This document shows positions 17,543 to 25,419 of a stretch of 34,180 bases of DNA, one piece after another. Positions within the stretch are counted from its first letter, which is position 1. Every line of letters starts with the position of its first letter. This stretch comes from Gammaproteobacteria bacterium (GTDB lineage: Bacteria; Pseudomonadota; Gammaproteobacteria; Pseudomonadales; Oceanobacteraceae). Location: NCBI GenBank assembly GCA_013373125.1, contig JABXIK010000042.1, positions 1 through 34,180 of the forward strand. Direction: 5' to 3'. The translations under genes were made by a program, and so were the position numbers. The notes under the pieces were generated by a model. It saw only the letters and a list, made by a program, of their open reading frames with translations, had not been told where the DNA came from and ran no database searches.

Positions 17543-19033
17543 ATGAAATTATTACTCGCTCTCGTATTCGTTAGCCTCTTCACTCAAACTGGCTTTACCT
17601 TAGAACTCAATGGCATGGGTTCCTACAAACAACTACAAAAAGAATTCTACATAGGGGCGCTTTATCTCACTCAAACCAGCACTGATCCAAGTAGCATCCA
17701 AGCTAGCAACAGCAGTAAACGCATGAGCCTGAAAGTCACCACCAACCGCTGGAGCCCGAGACGCTGGCAATTACAATGGCAAAACGATATCGCCATCAAC
17801 AACGCTTTTGATAACGATCCCGAATTAATCAATCAACTCATGTTCTTTACGAGTTTTCTTGAAGATAAGTTAATCACTGGCGATGAGATCATCATTGATT
17901 ACAATCCCACTACTGGCACCTCTATTTCCATTAATGGCACGCTCATCATCGAAACGCCAAACGCAAAACTGTTTAATCATTTACTCAATGCCTGGATAGG
18001 AAAACTGCCACCTTCTGGTGAGTTCAAATCGCATATACTCGGCATTGATAAGGGCGAACAAGAGACATTACTTAGTCGCTACAATCAAATTAACTACAGT
18101 TATTCCCGTAGCAGTCTCATTTCCTCATGGATACAAGCGCGTAAAGATGCAGAGCTTGCGGAGCAACGCAAACAAGAAGAAGACAAACAAAGAGCGCTGG
18201 CCGCGCAACAAGAAAAAGATGCGCAGAAAAAAGCAGAAAAAGTACGCCAAGAAAAAACCTATACACCGCCGAAGAAACTTGCAAAGAAAAAAGAACTGAC
18301 TAAAAAGAAAAAAATCACCAGTATCAAACCACCGTCTTCCAGCAAGAAAAGTAAAAAAGATATCGAAGCAGAAAACCAATATTACTTGGATCTCTATCGC
18401 TGGGAATTAACCCGTGAAGTACGCAGCGTCATAGAATATCCTGAATGGGCTAAACGCTTTGGACAAAAAGGAAAAGTAGCCCTCACATTTGACGTGAATC
18501 GCAATGCTGAAGTATCCAATATTCGTGGTGATAATGCTGATGCTTCTCCGCTACTGGTCGCCGAGTTACAGCAAGCCATTACGGATGTGGTTCCTTTCAT
18601 TCTGCCCCCAGATGCGCTTTCCGGTAGCAAATGGAGCGTAAGCATCGACTATGTGTTTGATCCTAAATCCGATCAACAAAGGCCCGTCAAGAAGCCACAA
18701 AAACCGAAATCCTTAATGTCATCCGATACCATCAGCCGCGCCGCGTATAAAGCCACACTCAGCAAATACATCGATGAGGTTACGCGCATTATTTCTGAGA
18801 AAATTGAATACCCAGTTTGGGCACAAAAACTCAATCAAAAAGGCACGGTTATTTTTGAAGTGGATATTAAAAAAGATGGCTCCATCCGTATCCGAGAAAA
18901 ATCTCTATCAAGACACCAAATCCTTAATCAGGAAGTACGCGACGCCATTGAGTCCTCTGAGCCCTTACCACCTATTCCGGATGTTCTGAACCTCAATCAG
19001 ACACAAGTCACCATAGAGCATAAATTTAAATGA
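17543..19033 (+). CDS. Secreted chalcone-isomerase-like protein with two TonB C-terminal domains
   Basis: A 496-residue exported protein (ATG at 17543; a TTG one codon earlier is not needed). After a signal peptide (about 1-20) comes a domain resembling bacterial chalcone-isomerase-like proteins (about 20-175): LNGMGSYKQLQKEFYIGALYLT, then RMSLKVTTNRWSPRRWQLQW, a helix LINQLMFFTSFLEDKL, GDEIIIDYNPTTGTSISING and a C-terminal WIGKLPPSGEFKSHILG. A highly charged Lys/Glu/Gln coiled coil follows (about 195-275). Two TonB C-terminal-like domains end the protein (about 285-370 and 405-495), each with a YPxWAxxxxQKGxV signature. It lacks the N-terminal anchor plus Pro-rich span of true TonB, so energy transduction is unlikely; the TonB-C domains may bind outer-membrane partners or peptidoglycan. 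Function is unknown. A strong terminator follows. Confidence 0.78.
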   Translation: MKLLLALVFVSLFTQTGFTLELNGMGSYKQLQKEFYIGALYLTQTSTDPSSIQASNSSKRMSLKVTTNRWSPRRWQLQWQNDIAINNAFDNDPELINQLMFFTSFLEDKLITGDEIIIDYNPTTGTSISINGTLIIETPNAKLFNHLLNAWIGKLPPSGEFKSHILGIDKGEQETLLSRYNQINYSYSRSSLISSWIQARKDAELAEQRKQEEDKQRALAAQQEKDAQKKAEKVRQEKTYTPPKKLAKKKELTKKKKITSIKPPSSSKKSKKDIEAENQYYLDLYRWELTREVRSVIEYPEWAKRFGQKGKVALTFDVNRNAEVSNIRGDNADASPLLVAELQQAITDVVPFILPPDALSGSKWSVSIDYVFDPKSDQQRPVKKPQKPKSLMSSDTISRAAYKATLSKYIDEVTRIISEKIEYPVWAQKLNQKGTVIFEVDIKKDGSIRIREKSLSRHQILNQEVRDAIESSEPLPPIPDVLNLNQTQVTIEHKFK

Positions 19034-19052
19034 CTCTGTCATTCGCCCATAA

Positions 19053-19079
19053 AAAAAGGCGCACAGTGTGCGCCTTTTT
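19053..19079. terminator. Bidirectional terminator between TonB-like gene and pckA
   Basis: A 12-bp stem AAAAAGGCGCAC / GTGCGCCTTTTT with a 3-nt loop, flanked by A and T runs, lying between convergent stops at 19033 (+) and 19112 (-). Confidence 0.9.
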
Positions 19080-19111
19080 AAATCACCTAGGGTGAGGTGA
19101 ATACTGCTTAA

Positions 19112-20647
19112 TTACAGCTGTGGACCTGCGTCACGGATGGCATCAGATACATCGTACTTCTTGAAGTTTTCGATGAACTGTTGCGCAAGACCCGCTGCCA
19201 CTTCATCGTATTTCGCTTGATCAGCCCAAGCACCACGAGGATTAAGTAGCTTGCTGTCTACGCCTTCAACTGCTTTAGGTACTTGTAGACCAAATACAGG
19301 AATCGTTTCGGTTTCAGCATTACGTAGCGCACCAGATTGGATTGCAGCGATTACCGCACGCGTAGTTGGGATAGAGAAACGCTCACCACCCGCACCGTTT
19401 GGACCACCAGTCCAACCTGTGTTTACAAGGTACACTTGTGAATCAAATTCAGTCACACGCTTCATTAGAAGCTCAGCGTACTCACCCGCTGGACGAGGGA
19501 AGAACGGTGCACCGAAACAAGTAGAGAAAGTAGACTTAAGACCTTTAGAACCACCCATCTCAGTCGAACCTACTAACGCAGTATAACCAGATAAGAAGTG
19601 GTAAGCCGCTTGCTCTTTGCTCAAGATAGAAACAGGAGGAAGAACACCGGTCATATCACAAGTTAGGAAGATAACGGCTTTTGGCTCACCAGCACGGTTT
19701 TCAAGAACACGTTTTTCAACGTGCTCAAGAGGGTATGCACAACGACCGTTCTCAGTTAGAGATACGTCAGTGTAATCGGCAACGCGAGTTGCTGGATCGA
19801 TCACTACGTTCTCAACGATGGCGCCAAATTTAATGGCATCCCAGATCACGGGTTCGTTCTTTTGCGAAAGATCGATGGTTTTCGCGTAGCAACCACCTTC
19901 GATGTTAAATACAGTACCTTTACCCCAACCATGTTCATCATCACCAATAAGGTAACGAGATTGGTCAGCAGATAGAGTAGTTTTACCAGTACCAGATAGA
20001 CCGAAGAACAAGCACGTATCGCCATCTTCACCCACGTTGGCAGAACAGTGCATAGGCAGCACGTCTTTTTCTGGTAGAAGGAAGTTTTGTACTGAGAACA
20101 TGGCTTTTTTCATTTCACCCGCGTAACGCATACCGGCTAGCAGCACTTTACGTTTTGCGAAGTTGATGATCACACAGCCATCAGAGTTAGTGCCGTCGCG
20201 CTCAGGCACACACTCAAAACCAGCTACGTTTAGGATTTGCCACTCTTCTTTATCAGAAGGGTTAAACGTTTCTGGACGGATAAATAGATTACGGCCAAAC
20301 AGATTTTGCCATGCAGTTTGCGTGGTCATCTTGATTGGTAGGTAGTGTTGTGGGTCAGCGCCTACGTGCACGTTAGATACAAACTTATCGTGCTGATCTA
20401 GGTAAGCTTCTACGCGATCCCAAAGGGCATCGAACTTATCGGCGTCGAATGGACGGTTTACATTACCCCAATCGATTGCATCTGCTGTGCTTGGCTCTTG
20501 CACGATGAAGCGGTCCATTGGAGAACGACCTGTACGGGCACCAGTTTCTACAACAAATGCGCCGTTGTCTTGTAGACGGCCTTCGCCGCGTTCTAGTGCT
20601 TTTTCTACCAATAAGGCAGAGGAAAGATCGGTGTAAACGGTGGTCAT
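19112..20647 (-). CDS. pckA: Phosphoenolpyruvate carboxykinase (ATP)
   Basis: A 511-residue ATP-dependent PEP carboxykinase, converting oxaloacetate and ATP to PEP and CO2 in gluconeogenesis. The kinase P-loop [13 protein letters not shown] is near residues 230-245, with DDEHGWG shortly after (metal/substrate site), [12 protein letters not shown] in the C-terminal half and [17 protein letters not shown] beyond it. The N-terminus carries [17 protein letters not shown], the substrate-binding arginine region. The ATG at 20647 fits the family; a TTG three codons upstream is less likely. In order and strand it follows hslO as in E. coli, but 276 nt of non-coding sequence separate them, so it probably has its own promoter. 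Confidence 0.97.
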   Translation of the reverse strand: MTTVYTDLSSALLVEKALERGEGRLQDNGAFVVETGARTGRSPMDRFIVQEPSTADAIDWGNVNRPFDADKFDALWDRVEAYLDQHDKFVSNVHVGADPQHYLPIKMTTQTAWQNLFGRNLFIRPETFNPSDKEEWQILNVAGFECVPERDGTNSDGCVIINFAKRKVLLAGMRYAGEMKKAMFSVQNFLLPEKDVLPMHCSANVGEDGDTCLFFGLSGTGKTTLSADQSRYLIGDDEHGWGKGTVFNIEGGCYAKTIDLSQKNEPVIWDAIKFGAIVENVVIDPATRVADYTDVSLTENGRCAYPLEHVEKRVLENRAGEPKAVIFLTCDMTGVLPPVSILSKEQAAYHFLSGYTALVGSTEMGGSKGLKSTFSTCFGAPFFPRPAGEYAELLMKRVTEFDSQVYLVNTGWTGGPNGAGGERFSIPTTRAVIAAIQSGALRNAETETIPVFGLQVPKAVEGVDSKLLNPRGAWADQAKYDEVAAGLAQQFIENFKKYDVSDAIRDAGPQL

Positions 20648-20923
20648 AATGCCCAATCCAACTAATTAAGTTACCGGCTTGTGGCCTGTTAACTGAAAAC
20701 ATTACCGCTCAAAAGAATTGCTCTGAGCGAATGGAAAATTTTAGGTGCGCGATTATGCCAGAAAATCCAATCTAGGCGAATAGGCAGCTCAGAAAAAGAC
20801 CTGTATCGACTATTTACTGTCCGATATTGACCCTCCAAGGCCAGTAACCATAGGGGGTATACAGTCTATTTATGGTGCCTATAGCTAGTATAATTTGGAT
20901 TTATTATCGTTTAATAACCGCTA
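20648..20923. other. Intergenic region upstream of pckA
   Basis: No coding sequence is visible. The stretch probably contains the pckA promoter and control sites and the hslO terminator. A TATAAT-like box (20890s) and several AT-rich boxes occur but none pairs with a convincing -35. A weak TAATA/TATTA inverted repeat follows the hslO stop. Confidence 0.5.
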
Positions 20924-21826
20924 TTAATGCAGGCCTTTGCCATTTTTAGCGCTTTCCAGCGGGAATAATCCGTTTACATCGTCTTGAGTGAAGCTGTAAT
21001 GCTGACCGCAAAATTGGCAGTCCGCGCGAATCTTTTTCTGCTCATCAATGATGTCTTGGCACTCAGCATAACCAATTTGAGTCAGGGCGACAGACAGGCG
21101 CTCTTTAGAGCAACTGCAACTGAACTGAAGTGGCTGCGCCTCATACAAGCGCACCTGCTCTTCGTGGTAAAGGCGGTGCAAGATATCTTGGTTATTCAAG
21201 TGCAACAATTCGTCTGTGCGAATCGTCTGCGCCAGCTTATTCAGACGATTCCAAGCATCCTCATCCACTTCTAAAGACTCTTGTACTTCACCTAATTCAG
21301 GCAGCTCTTGTAAGAAAAGACCCGCCGCCACACCGTTCTCACAGCGAATCCAAAGGTGGGTATCCAACTGCTCTGATTGACGGAAATACGCTTCTAAGGA
21401 TTTAGTAATACTGCCTTCTTCGATGGCGACGATTCCCTGATAGCGACGCCCCTGATTAGGTTCAATGGTAATAATCAACTGGCCTTTCTCGCCCAACAGC
21501 TGAGCATCATTCCATTCTTTTTCTTCATCCATGCGCGCGATGCCGCGCAGCTTGCCATCATGGGTGGTTTCCGCCACTAAAATGCGCACCGGTCCGTCCG
21601 TCTGTACCTGCAAACTCAATAAGCCTTCAATTTTTACCGTGGCGCTTAATAATGCCGCCGCCACCAATAATTCGCCCAATAAGTTATTCACAGGCTCGGG
21701 ATAAGATTGACGCTGATAAATATCCGCTAAGGTTTGTTTTAAACCCACCAGCTCACCACGTACGTGAGTGTTATCGAAGGTAAAACGTTGCAGTGTGTCG
21801 TTACTGGCCATGGACTTCTCTTTCAT
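20924..21826 (-). CDS. hslO: Hsp33 redox-regulated chaperone HslO
   Basis: A 300-residue Hsp33 holdase chaperone, activated by oxidation and heat. Core motifs include VRGELVGLKQTL, PVNNLLGELLVAAALLSATVK, GRYQGIV-like RRYQGIVAIEEGS and RLYHEEQVRLYE. The C-terminal zinc redox switch is complete: CSCS near residue 235 and CQFCGQH near 270. The start is uncertain. The ATG at 21826 has AAGG only 4 nt upstream; an in-frame ATG at 21811 (MASNDTLQRF) has AGAG at 6 nt and starts at a family-like position. The gene follows hslR by 35 nt and belongs to a yrfG-hslR-hslO operon like that of E. coli. Confidence 0.96.
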   Translation of the reverse strand: MKEKSMASNDTLQRFTFDNTHVRGELVGLKQTLADIYQRQSYPEPVNNLLGELLVAAALLSATVKIEGLLSLQVQTDGPVRILVAETTHDGKLRGIARMDEEKEWNDAQLLGEKGQLIITIEPNQGRRYQGIVAIEEGSITKSLEAYFRQSEQLDTHLWIRCENGVAAGLFLQELPELGEVQESLEVDEDAWNRLNKLAQTIRTDELLHLNNQDILHRLYHEEQVRLYEAQPLQFSCSCSKERLSVALTQIGYAECQDIIDEQKKIRADCQFCGQHYSFTQDDVNGLFPLESAKNGKGLH

Positions 21827-21828
21827 TG

Positions 21829-21846
21829 GGCCTTATTTATTAGGCC
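21829..21846 (-). promoter_or_regulatory. Short hairpin covering the hslO ribosome binding site
   Basis: On the minus strand GGCCT, an 8-nt A/T loop and AGGCC form a perfect 5-bp stem. The 3' arm includes the AAGG Shine-Dalgarno bases two nucleotides before the ATG at 21826. It could modulate hslO translation, but this is inference from a short repeat. Confidence 0.4.
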
Positions 21847-21861
21847 GCTCTTAATATCGGT

Positions 21862-22263
21862 TTACAGGAGCGTGTCTTCGCGAAACTTATGAATCTGACG
21901 ACGCTCTTTCTTGTTGGGCTTGTGATCAAACAAGGGATTGGCTTGAGCAAATTTACGGCGACGTTCCGCTTCGTCCATGCGCTTTTTAATGCTTTCAGCG
22001 GTTTCTTCGTATAACAACTGGGCTTCTGGGGCACCTTTACGTTGTTCTGAAATCTTAAGTACCACCACAATTTTATCGTCGTGGCCCTGACGCACTTGCA
22101 AGGTGGCTCCCACGTCTACGGTACGACTCACTTTGCAGCGCTGGCCATCATACAGCACCTTACCACCTTCGATGGCAGCCTTGGCTAAGGCACGGGTTTT
22201 AAAGAAACGCGCCGCCCAAAGCCACTTATCTAATCTAACTTTTGCGGTTTTACTTTCACTCAC
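21862..22263 (-). CDS. hslR: Hsp15 heat-shock RNA-binding protein HslR
   Basis: A 133-residue S4-domain protein that binds dissociated 50S subunits carrying nascent chains. The S4 motif VRLDKWLWAARFFKTRALAKAAIEGGKV spans residues 9-36, followed by ISEQRKGAPEAQLLYEETAES and a basic C-terminal tail with KPNKKERRQIHKFRE, as in E. coli Hsp15. The start is a GTG at 22263 that directly abuts the TGA of the upstream nucleotidase gene, indicating translational coupling. It is the middle gene of the yrfG-hslR-hslO operon. Confidence 0.96.
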   Translation of the reverse strand: MSESKTAKVRLDKWLWAARFFKTRALAKAAIEGGKVLYDGQRCKVSRTVDVGATLQVRQGHDDKIVVVLKISEQRKGAPEAQLLYEETAESIKKRMDEAERRRKFAQANPLFDHKPNKKERRQIHKFREDTLL

Positions 22264-22929
22264 TCAAGAATCCTTCGCCACCGGCATGACATCGATAAAT
22301 TGATCAATGCTGTGGAAATCACTTATGACACGCTTTGGTTTTTGGCTATCCGGCTCATAAATACACATTAGATGCCCAATACCAAAACGTTTTGCGGATT
22401 CTAACACAGCTAGGCTGTCATCAATGAGGACGGTGCGCGATTTATCAAAGGGTTCATCCTGAAAAAGACTGTGCCAAAACTGCTGATCCTCTTTAGCAAA
22501 GCCATAATCATGGGAGCTAATGATGCGATCCACCAAGGCATCTAGGCCAGTGTGCTGCATTTTTAAATCCACGCTATCACGGTGGGCATTGGTAACGATC
22601 ACGCTACGCTTGCCTGCCTGACGTACGGCTTCAAGAAAATCAGGCACATGGGGGCGAAATTGAATTTTGTGCGAGACATCGTGCTTTAATTGCGCGATAG
22701 GCATAGCGGTCAACTCGCTCCAATAGTCCAAGCAATACCATTCGAGTTGGCCGGTTTTTTCGTTCATCTGCGCGGTTAAATGCTGTAACGCTTCGCCTTT
22801 TTCCATACCATGAAATTCAGCGTATTTTTGTGGTAAGTGCTCTAACCAAAAATAATTATCGAAGTGTAGATCCAACAAGGTGCCATCCATATCCAACAGG
22901 ACCGTATCGATTTCATTCCAGTGGATCAT
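22264..22929 (-). CDS. yrfG: HAD-family GMP/IMP nucleotidase YrfG
   Basis: A 221-residue HAD hydrolase. Motif I DMDGTLLDL is at residues 13-21 (nucleophile Asp13), motif II VIVTNAH is near residue 110, a lysine occurs in YGFAKED and motif IV is LIDDS near 170. The N-terminus IHWNEIDTVLLDMDGTLLDLHFDNYFWLEHLP, the WYCLDYWS segment and the position upstream of hslR identify it as YrfG, which in E. coli removes phosphate from GMP and IMP. It is the first gene of the operon; its start is 60 nt from the divergent nudE start, so both promoters must lie in a compact region. The igaA (yrfF) gene that separates nudE and yrfG in E. coli is absent. Confidence 0.92.
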   Translation of the reverse strand: MIHWNEIDTVLLDMDGTLLDLHFDNYFWLEHLPQKYAEFHGMEKGEALQHLTAQMNEKTGQLEWYCLDYWSELTAMPIAQLKHDVSHKIQFRPHVPDFLEAVRQAGKRSVIVTNAHRDSVDLKMQHTGLDALVDRIISSHDYGFAKEDQQFWHSLFQDEPFDKSRTVLIDDSLAVLESAKRFGIGHLMCIYEPDSQKPKRVISDFHSIDQFIDVMPVAKDS

Positions 22930-22989
22930 TTAATTGCTACCTCTTTGCGTTCATACTTGGCCGATTGTTGTCATTATAGTGGGTTGTCC

Positions 22990-23538
22990 ATGTCGCAGAA
23001 ACCGCAAATATTAGATCGTCACATTGTCAGCCAGAGCCGCTTATTCACGGTGGAGGCACTGGAGCTAAGATTCTCCAACGGTGTTGAGCGAACATATGAG
23101 CGTCTGGTGCCCGGCGGCTCCGGAGCTGTGATGATGGTACCGATTAATGCAAACGGCGAAGTATTGTTAATTCGCGAGTACGGCGCTGGGGTGGAAGACT
23201 ACACACTGACCTTACCTAAAGGAGCGGTGGATCTGGGAGAACAAATTGAAGAGGCCGCCAATCGCGAGTTACAGGAAGAAATTCACTATGGCGCTAAGAC
23301 CTTTCATTACTTAAAAAAACTCAGTTTAAGCCCAAGTTATATGAAGAGTGGCATTGATGTATTTATTGCACTAGACCTATACGAGGCCAGTTTGCCAGGA
23401 GATGAACCAGAGCCACTTGAAGTGGTCTCATGGCCAATAACAGACATCGACGCATTGGTTCTAAGAGACGATGTCACCGAAGGACGAGCCATTGCAGCTT
23501 TATACATGGCCAAAACTTGGTTTGAGCAACATTCGTAA
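22990..23538 (+). CDS. nudE: ADP compounds hydrolase NudE
   Basis: A 182-residue Nudix hydrolase, length close to E. coli NudE. The Nudix box is intact: G at the start of GAVDLGEQIEEAANRELQEE, followed by the REXXEE helix and a hydrophobic residue. The upstream VPINANGEVLLIREYGAGVEDYTLTLPKG segment is typical of NudE, which hydrolyses Ap3A, ADP-ribose and NADH. The ATG at 22990 (MSQKPQILDRHIV) is preferred over an upstream ATG at 22921 that overlaps yrfG and adds non-family sequence, although its ribosome binding site is weak. It is divergent from yrfG and probably co-transcribed with cysQ, 39 nt downstream. Confidence 0.94.
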   Translation: MSQKPQILDRHIVSQSRLFTVEALELRFSNGVERTYERLVPGGSGAVMMVPINANGEVLLIREYGAGVEDYTLTLPKGAVDLGEQIEEAANRELQEEIHYGAKTFHYLKKLSLSPSYMKSGIDVFIALDLYEASLPGDEPEPLEVVSWPITDIDALVLRDDVTEGRAIAALYMAKTWFEQHS

Positions 23539-23577
23539 CATCGGCTCAAAGCAAAGACTTACTACTAAGGGGACTCC

Positions 23578-24393
23578 ATGCAACCAAATTATGCAGCGGT
23601 TATCGATTTAGCCAGAACAGCCGGCGCCGCGATCTTAGAGATATACAATCGCAGTGAATACACTGTGGTGGAAAAAGCCGACGAAAGCCCGTTAACCGAA
23701 GCAGACCTTGCCGCGCACCACATTATCGCCGCAGGCTTACCCAAAATTTTAGACGTTCCCGTCATCAGCGAAGAAGCCGATACACCAGAGCAAGAACAAC
23801 GCTCCCAATGGAAACAATTCTGGCTGGTGGACCCCTTGGATGGCACCAAAGAATTCATTGATCGTCACGGAGAATTCACCGTGAATATTGCCTTGATTCA
23901 AGAAGGACAACCTGTATTTGGCCTCATCTATGCTCCAGTAACTGACGAGTGTTTTTACGGCGGTGAAGGCAAGGCCTTTTGTAAGGTAGGCACAGAGCCG
24001 GCCATCCCATTAAAGGCGAGCAACCCTAATGTGCAAATAGGTGAGTTTGATCGCATCCGTGTTCTTGGCAGCAAGCGTCACGGCACAGACAAATTAAAAC
24101 GGCTTTGTGAAAAGCTAGAAGAAAAAGTAGCATCGGTTGAACTCATATCTGTCGGGAGTGCATTAAAACTGGCGTATCTGGCCAGTGGCCAAGGAGAGAT
24201 CTACCCAAGATTTGGCAATGTCAGCGAATGGGACATCGCCGCGGGACACGCTATTTTACGCTGTGTGGGCGGAGACTTGCTTTCACTGCAATACGAATCC
24301 ATTCGTTACGGCGATAAACCCTCCATGATTGTGCCTGGATTCTTCGCCATAGGTGATGAAGACTTTGATTGGCGCACATTATTATTGGCCTAG
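23578..24393 (+). CDS. cysQ: 3'(2'),5'-bisphosphate nucleotidase CysQ
   Basis: A 271-residue member of the inositol monophosphatase superfamily. Metal-binding motifs are complete: VISEEAD (about residues 61-67), WLVDPLDGTKEFI (about 82-94) and SEWDIAAGHAILRCVGG (about 218-234). CysQ removes the 3' phosphate of PAP formed in sulfate assimilation and recycles AMP. The start is supported by AAGGGGA six nucleotides upstream. The nudE-cysQ pairing is common in gammaproteobacteria and joins two nucleotide clean-up enzymes. Confidence 0.95.
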   Translation: MQPNYAAVIDLARTAGAAILEIYNRSEYTVVEKADESPLTEADLAAHHIIAAGLPKILDVPVISEEADTPEQEQRSQWKQFWLVDPLDGTKEFIDRHGEFTVNIALIQEGQPVFGLIYAPVTDECFYGGEGKAFCKVGTEPAIPLKASNPNVQIGEFDRIRVLGSKRHGTDKLKRLCEKLEEKVASVELISVGSALKLAYLASGQGEIYPRFGNVSEWDIAAGHAILRCVGGDLLSLQYESIRYGDKPSMIVPGFFAIGDEDFDWRTLLLA

Positions 24394-24685
24394 CCTCATT
24401 ACTTTTTAGTCTAAAAAAACCCCTGATATTGCATTTCATGTTTTACAAAGAAACCGCCCTCTTATAAATCAAAGGCGTCAGACATGGCGCCTTATTTATA
24501 CGCTTTTTCCTTGTAAAAAGAATCAAATCACACCTTGTTATGAACCAAAAGTAGGCACTATGAGTTGTTAATAGCCGGAGTATCCAATGGGTCTGGTTTT
24601 AATAAAAAATCAATCCATAGTTTTCGTTACGCCGTTCACAAAGCTTAACTATGATTAATCAGAATTCATCAAAAAAGACGATGTA
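24394..24685. other. Intergenic region between cysQ and the small coiled-coil gene
   Basis: No coding sequence seen. A weak inverted repeat AAGGCG / CGCCTT (24472-24477 and 24488-24493, 10-nt spacer) followed by AT-rich sequence could terminate cysQ transcription. The rest is AT-rich and presumably holds the promoter of the next gene. Confidence 0.4.
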
Positions 24686-24922
24686 ATGATGATGACTTAT
24701 AGCGTTCATCCCAAGGTATATCGATTACAACATGAGATACACACGCTTGAGCGCCACATGCGCAATGCTCAACAACGAATGGGTATGAATAACCCTGCTA
24801 TCTTGCATAACTATCGTGAAATGATTCGTACGCGTAAAGAGTTAATGGATCTTTTGAACAGCAAAGGTAACGCAGGAATTGAACAGGACGAAGAAGCTCT
24901 AGACGACTTGCTACATAACTAA
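24686..24922 (+). CDS. Small coiled-coil hypothetical protein
   Basis: A 78-residue protein I do not recognise. Three consecutive ATG codons (24686, 24689, 24692) make the exact start uncertain. The body is predicted to be largely helical with heptad-like hydrophobic spacing (VYRLQHEIHTLERHMRNAQQRM, then YREMIRTRKELMDLL), and the C-terminus is acidic (EQDEEALDDLLHN). It has no signal peptide or membrane segment. It is isolated on its strand, with a long inverted-repeat terminator after it. Reading frame and composition resemble the neighbouring genes, which supports it being real. Confidence 0.6.
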   Translation: MMMTYSVHPKVYRLQHEIHTLERHMRNAQQRMGMNNPAILHNYREMIRTRKELMDLLNSKGNAGIEQDEEALDDLLHN

Positions 24923-24937
24923 ATTTTATTTCTTGTT

Positions 24938-25000
24938 AAATCCTTTTTTGTCGTCCTATTGATATTCAAAATAATAGGACCAAACAAAAAAGGATTTTTT
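24938..25000 (+). terminator. Two-part extended hairpin terminator
   Basis: A perfect 13-bp outer stem (AAATCCTTTTTTG with its complement at 24985-24997) encloses a perfect 8-bp inner stem GTCCTATT / AATAGGAC (24953-24960, 24973-24980), then T-run. It directly follows the small coiled-coil gene. Confidence 0.75.
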
Positions 25001-25031
25001 ATGGGCCGTATAAACCCATAAAAACAGATGC

Positions 25032-25394
25032 CTAACCTACGGTTTTGCGCACCGCCATTAACAAACGCTCTTTATCCACTGGTTTGGCAATCCAGCCCGT
25101 TGCCCCTACGCCTTTTGCCTTCTGTTTTTTATAGTCAGCCGTTTCTGTGGTGATCACTAAAATAGGCTTGGCTTTATAGGAATCCAAACGACGCAAGTTA
25201 CTGACTAAACTCATGCCACCCATAACCGGCATATTTAAATCGGTAATCACTAAATCCACTGTATGTGTTTTGGCGAAATCCAACGCCTCGCGGCCATCGG
25301 CTTTTACAAAAACTGTGTGCCCTTCTGACTCTAATACCACCTTCATCATGGTGCGAATGGCTTCACTGTCGTCTACCGCTAAAATACTGGCCAT
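25032..25394 (-). CDS. CheY-like single-domain response regulator
   Basis: A 120-residue stand-alone receiver domain. Acidic pocket Asp8-Asp9, phosphoacceptor Asp52 in ITDLNMP, Thr82/Thr83 in VITTET and Lys104 in AKP are all present, so it should be phosphorylatable. It resembles receivers of chemotaxis/pilus-type signalling (Gly-rich NMPVMGGMSLV, KGVGATGWIAKPVD). No output domain. GGAG lies 6 nt before the ATG. It starts 25 nt after the diguanylate cyclase gene ends on the same strand and is probably co-transcribed with it. No kinase lies beside it. Confidence 0.92.
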   Translation of the reverse strand: MASILAVDDSEAIRTMMKVVLESEGHTVFVKADGREALDFAKTHTVDLVITDLNMPVMGGMSLVSNLRRLDSYKAKPILVITTETADYKKQKAKGVGATGWIAKPVDKERLLMAVRKTVG

Positions 25395-25419
25395 GGTTTA
25401 CTCCAAAGCTTTACAGAAT

